A stretch of DNA of 7,531 nucleotides, from positions 1-7,531 of the forward strand of contig JBKPQY010000130.1 of the NCBI GenBank assembly GCA_046734315.1, given 5' to 3'. A program made the position numbers and the translations under genes. The notes beneath the pieces are model-generated. The model saw only the letters and a list, made by a program, of their open reading frames with translations, made no database searches and was not told where the DNA came from. This document shows positions 5,245 to 7,531 of the stretch, one piece after another. This DNA comes from DASXRA01 sp046734315 (lineage in GTDB: Bacteria; Actinomycetota; Actinomycetes; Mycobacteriales; Jatrophihabitantaceae). How positions within the stretch are numbered: the first letter of the stretch is position 1; each line of letters opens with the position of its first letter.

Positions 5245-6170
5245 GCGGCGCGGCCACCTTCGCACCGGAGGAGGAGCGTCCGTTCGACCCGGCGGCGCCC
5301 CTGACGGCGACGGGAAACCTCCGTCGCCGGATGCTCGTCAGCCACGGCGTGACCGTCGTGGCGTCCGCGTCTGCGTTCGTTGCGATCGCAGTGCTGACCA
5401 TCGTTGTCTGGGGGGTCGCCAGCCGCGGCGCCAGCGCCCTAAGACTGAACTTCCTGATCAAGAATCCGGAAGGGCTCGCCGGTGGAGGGATCGCCAACGC
5501 GCTGATTGGGACCGCGCTCATGGTCGGTCTCGGCGCGGCGATCGCGATCCCGATCGGTGTCCTGACAGGCATCTACCTCAGCGAATTCGCGCCGACCGGG
5601 TCGCGCGTCGCGAGCGTTCTGAAGCTTGCGCTCGATCTTCTGCAGGGCCTCCCGACCATCGTCGTGGGCCTGTTCATCTATGGCCTCATCGTGCTCCCCC
5701 AGAACAAGGAGTCTGGCTTCGCGGGTGCGATCGCCCTGTCAATCGTGATGCTTCCGCTGATCGCCCGCTCAAGCCAAGAGGTGCTCCTCCTCGTTCCCGG
5801 AACGCTGCGGGAGGCAGCGGATGCGCTGGGCGTCAGCCGCTGGAAGACCGTTCGCGGCGTGATCCTGCCAAGCGCGATCGGCGGCATCACCACTGGAGCG
5901 ATCCTCTCGATCGCGCGTGCGGCTGGCGAGACCGCCCCCCTGCTGTTCTGCGACTCCATCTTCAGCCCGACTTCGACGGAGCTCAACCTGTTCGGACACG
6001 GAGTGCCCAACATCCCCATTCTGATCCTCACGACATCGGACCTGGCGATCCCGGAGGCCTTTGCCCGTGCCTGGGGAGCGGCCTTCGTGCTGCTGGTGAC
6101 CATCTTGCTCGCCAATATCGCGACCAGGGTCTTGCTCGGCCGAAGCCGCACGAAGATGGGCGGAGCATGA
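5241..6170 (+). CDS. pstA: Phosphate ABC transporter permease PstA
   Basis: 309 residues, normal for the family. It is the second channel subunit of the Pst transporter. After a soluble N-terminus of about 32 residues, membrane segments appear near 35-60, 85-112, 125-152, 162-180, 212-235 and 278-299. The EAA loop is EAADALGVSRWKTVRGVILP (191-210). LQGLPTIVVGLFIYG (134-148) and RAAGETAPLLF (226-236) are characteristic PstA blocks. The ATG at 5241 overlaps the pstC stop and the pstA stop overlaps the pstB start, so translation is probably coupled along all three genes. No separate ribosome binding site is evident. Confidence 0.95.
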   Translation: MSGAATFAPEEERPFDPAAPLTATGNLRRRMLVSHGVTVVASASAFVAIAVLTIVVWGVASRGASALRLNFLIKNPEGLAGGGIANALIGTALMVGLGAAIAIPIGVLTGIYLSEFAPTGSRVASVLKLALDLLQGLPTIVVGLFIYGLIVLPQNKESGFAGAIALSIVMLPLIARSSQEVLLLVPGTLREAADALGVSRWKTVRGVILPSAIGGITTGAILSIARAAGETAPLLFCDSIFSPTSTELNLFGHGVPNIPILILTTSDLAIPEAFARAWGAAFVLLVTILLANIATRVLLGRSRTKMGGA

Positions 6171-7065
6171 GCTGGTCCGCCGGGGGCACCGAGGGCACCG
6201 ACGGGGGCGCAGCTCGCGTGCCGGCGCGGGTCCGGATCAGGACCGAGGCAGCCCCCGCTGAGCCCGCTTCGCGCGACGGCCTGTCCACGACGGAGGTCCG
6301 CCCGGCGATCTTCGACATTCACGACATGGCTGTCGCATATGGCTCGAAGCCCGCCCTGACGGATACGAGCTTGAAGATCTACCGCAACCTGGTGACCGCG
6401 GTGATCGGCCCGTCCGGCTGCGGCAAGTCGACGTTCCTCCGCAGCCTCAATCGGCTAAATGACGCCATTCCAGGCTTTCAGCTGACGGGCCGAGTGCTCT
6501 ACCACGGCCACGACATCTACGGCCCTGGCGTCAACCGGGTCGAGGTCAGACGCCGGATCGGCATGGTGTTTCAGAAGCCCAATCCGTTCCCGAAGTCGAT
6601 CTACGACAACGTTGCGTGGGCGCCACGCAACATCGGGATGACCTCTCACCTCGACGCCCGCGTCGAACGCGCCGTCAGGAACGCGCGCTCTGGGACGAGG
6701 TCAAGGACCGGCTCCGAACCAGTGCAATGAGCCTGTCCGGCGGCCAGCAGCAGCGTCTGTGCATCGCGCGAGCGATCGCCGTGGAGCCGGACGTGCTGTT
6801 GCTCGACGAGCCGGCCTCCGCGCTGGACCCGGTCTCGACCGCCGCGATCGAGGAGCTCATCCAGACGCTGAAGAGCCGCTACACAATCGTGATCGTCACC
6901 CACAACATGCAGCAGGCGGCGCGGGTCGCCGACCGCGCCGCGTTCTTCAGCCTGGATCGTTCGGATCAGGTGGGAACGCTGATTGAGTACGGCGACACCA
7001 CGACGATCTTCACCAACCCGCGCCACCCTCGCACGCGCGACTACGTCACGGGGCAGTTCGGCTGA
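6167..7065 (+). pseudogene. pstB: Phosphate ABC transporter ATP-binding protein PstB, split by a one-base frameshift
   Basis: The first frame (6167-6730) encodes Walker A GPSGCGKST (81-89), the Q-loop FQKPNPFPKS (135-144) and NVAWAPRNIGM, then leaves the family pattern after RNA (173). The rest continues in the -1 frame from about 6685: ALWDEVKDRL, signature LSGGQQQRLCIARA, Walker B VLLLDEPASALDP, H-loop IVTHNMQQAARVAD and the typical end DYVTGQFG. One missing base in the CGCGCGC run at 6682-6688 (AACGCGCGCTC where AACGCGGCGCTC is expected) explains it. Adding one base gives a clean 299-residue PstB. As written, the first product is 187 residues without signature or Walker B and should be inactive. 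Because every other motif is intact, a sequencing or assembly error, or a very recent mutation, is most likely. The ATG at 6167 overlaps the pstA stop. An unusual low-complexity extension of about 46 residues precedes the ABC domain. Confidence 0.9.
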
Positions 7066-7074
7066 GCCCCCCGT

Positions 7075-7290
7075 TCATTCCGGCGGTGTCAGCTCGCGTG
7101 CAAGCGCGAGCGACTCCTCGAGCGACCGGCCTGCCCTGGCGCTGAGCCAGCATGCCACCGGAGCGGCGATCCGCTCCGACGCGTGCGCGGCCTCGGCGGC
7201 GAGGTCGAGGACGGCCTTGATCTCGTCGGCCGTCGGCGCCTCGATTCCGAGGCGATCGGCGTACGCGGCAAGCCACTGCTTCGCGTGCAT
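7075..7290 (-). CDS. DUF6457-like small protein
   Basis: 71 residues, helical and cytoplasmic. The pattern MHAKQWLAAYADRLGI, then DEIKAVLDLAAEAAHASERI, then APVACWLSARAGRS resembles DUF6457, short actinobacterial proteins sometimes labelled as linked to molybdopterin-guanine dinucleotide synthesis. That function is not shown. It starts at ATG 7290, 42 bp downstream of the phoU stop on the same strand, so the two are probably co-transcribed. Its stop lies 9 bp from the convergent pstB stop, with no terminator visible between. No clear ribosome binding site. Confidence 0.8.
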   Translation of the reverse strand: MHAKQWLAAYADRLGIEAPTADEIKAVLDLAAEAAHASERIAAPVACWLSARAGRSLEESLALARELTPPE

Positions 7291-7332
7291 CGGCGCAGCG
7301 TACGTGGAGCGCCCGCCGGCGCGGCGCGTTTC

Positions 7333-7531
7333 CTACGACTGCAAGGTCGGCGCCGACGAGTCCGAGAACTCGCGGAACAGCCCACTGACGACGAAGGCGG
7401 TGACCTCGCCGATGTCCACGGCGTTGTCGCCGATGCGCTCCAGCGCCCGCGCGACCATCGTCATGTGCATCGCCCACTCGCGCGTGTCGGGGTCCTCGCC
7501 GATCTCGATCGCGAGCCGGAAGACCTCGCGG
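7333..7531 (-). CDS. phoU: Phosphate signalling protein PhoU, C-terminal end only
   Basis: The last 66 codons plus the TAG stop are inside the window, and the rest lies beyond the right edge. The sequence RALERIGDNAVDIGE followed by AFVVSGLFREFSD is the typical last helix region of PhoU, with the conserved ERIGDxxxDIGE metal-binding-type motif. PhoU is a cytoplasmic helical-bundle protein that connects Pst transporter state with the PhoR-type sensor kinase and lowers Pho output when phosphate is ample. Here it is on the strand opposite pstCAB and convergent with it, not the usual last gene of the pst operon, so it probably has its own promoter outside the window. Confidence 0.9.
   Translation of the reverse strand, partial: REVFRLAIEIGEDPDTREWAMHMTMVARALERIGDNAVDIGEVTAFVVSGLFREFSDSSAPTLQS

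Noticed and set aside
5186..6166. Upstream continuation of the pstB first frame through pstA
   Set aside because: The translation before 6167 is an Arg-rich shadow of pstA. The ATGA overlap at 6167 is the sensible start.
6680..6690. Programmed -1 ribosomal frameshift in pstB
   Set aside because: No X XXY YYZ slippery heptamer is present, and PstB is not known to be made this way. A lost base in an alternating CG run is simpler.
1..7531. CRISPR array, tRNA, rRNA or insertion sequence
   Set aside because: No spaced long repeats, tRNA-like cloverleaf, rRNA-like sequence or transposase motif was seen. The 11-bp repeats are too short and too few for CRISPR.

Overview
The window is a phosphate-acquisition locus from a high-GC bacterium. 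GTG starts are common, genes overlap by ATGA, and several gene starts look leaderless. The families present (zinc-ribbon membrane proteins beside Pst genes, a DUF6457-type protein beside phoU) suggest an Actinomycetota genome. A Thermoleophilia-like lineage (Solirubrobacterales/Gaiellales) is my best guess, made from recall and not from a search.

Layout. (1) Positions 1-1097, minus strand: the first 365 residues of a membrane-anchored phosphoesterase with a cytoplasmic zinc ribbon, cut by the left edge. (2) Positions 1098-1238: a divergent control region with two arrays of three 11-bp direct repeats. That is the spacing of PhoB/PhoP-type PHO boxes. (3) Positions 1239-2275, plus strand: a two-gene unit with ATGA overlap. 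It encodes a zinc-ribbon single-pass membrane protein and a coiled-coil zinc-ribbon protein, and is followed by strong stem-loops. (4) Positions 2390-2926, minus strand: a small secreted protein of unknown function. (5) Positions 3044-4087, minus strand: pstS. (6) Positions 4240-7065, plus strand: pstC, pstA and pstB joined by ATGA overlaps and divergent from pstS. pstB carries a one-base frameshift near 6683-6687. (7) Positions 7075-7531, minus strand: a small DUF6457-like gene and, upstream of it, the 3' end of phoU, convergent with pstB.

How the genes work together. PstS captures phosphate outside the membrane, PstC and PstA form the channel, and PstB powers it. PhoU links transporter state to the sensor kinase of the Pho two-component system, which is not in the window. 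The phosphoesterase could release phosphate from organic esters for PstS. The most interesting part is 1-2275: three consecutive genes each carry a Cx2C-x10-Cx2C zinc ribbon. Two are divergent and share an unusual N-terminal architecture, and they flank a doubled 11-bp repeat operator. This looks like a phosphate-responsive membrane module whose zinc-ribbon parts have no known role.

Limits: no homology search or structure prediction was run. Family calls rest on motifs I can read. The operator and promoter calls are inferences from spacing.
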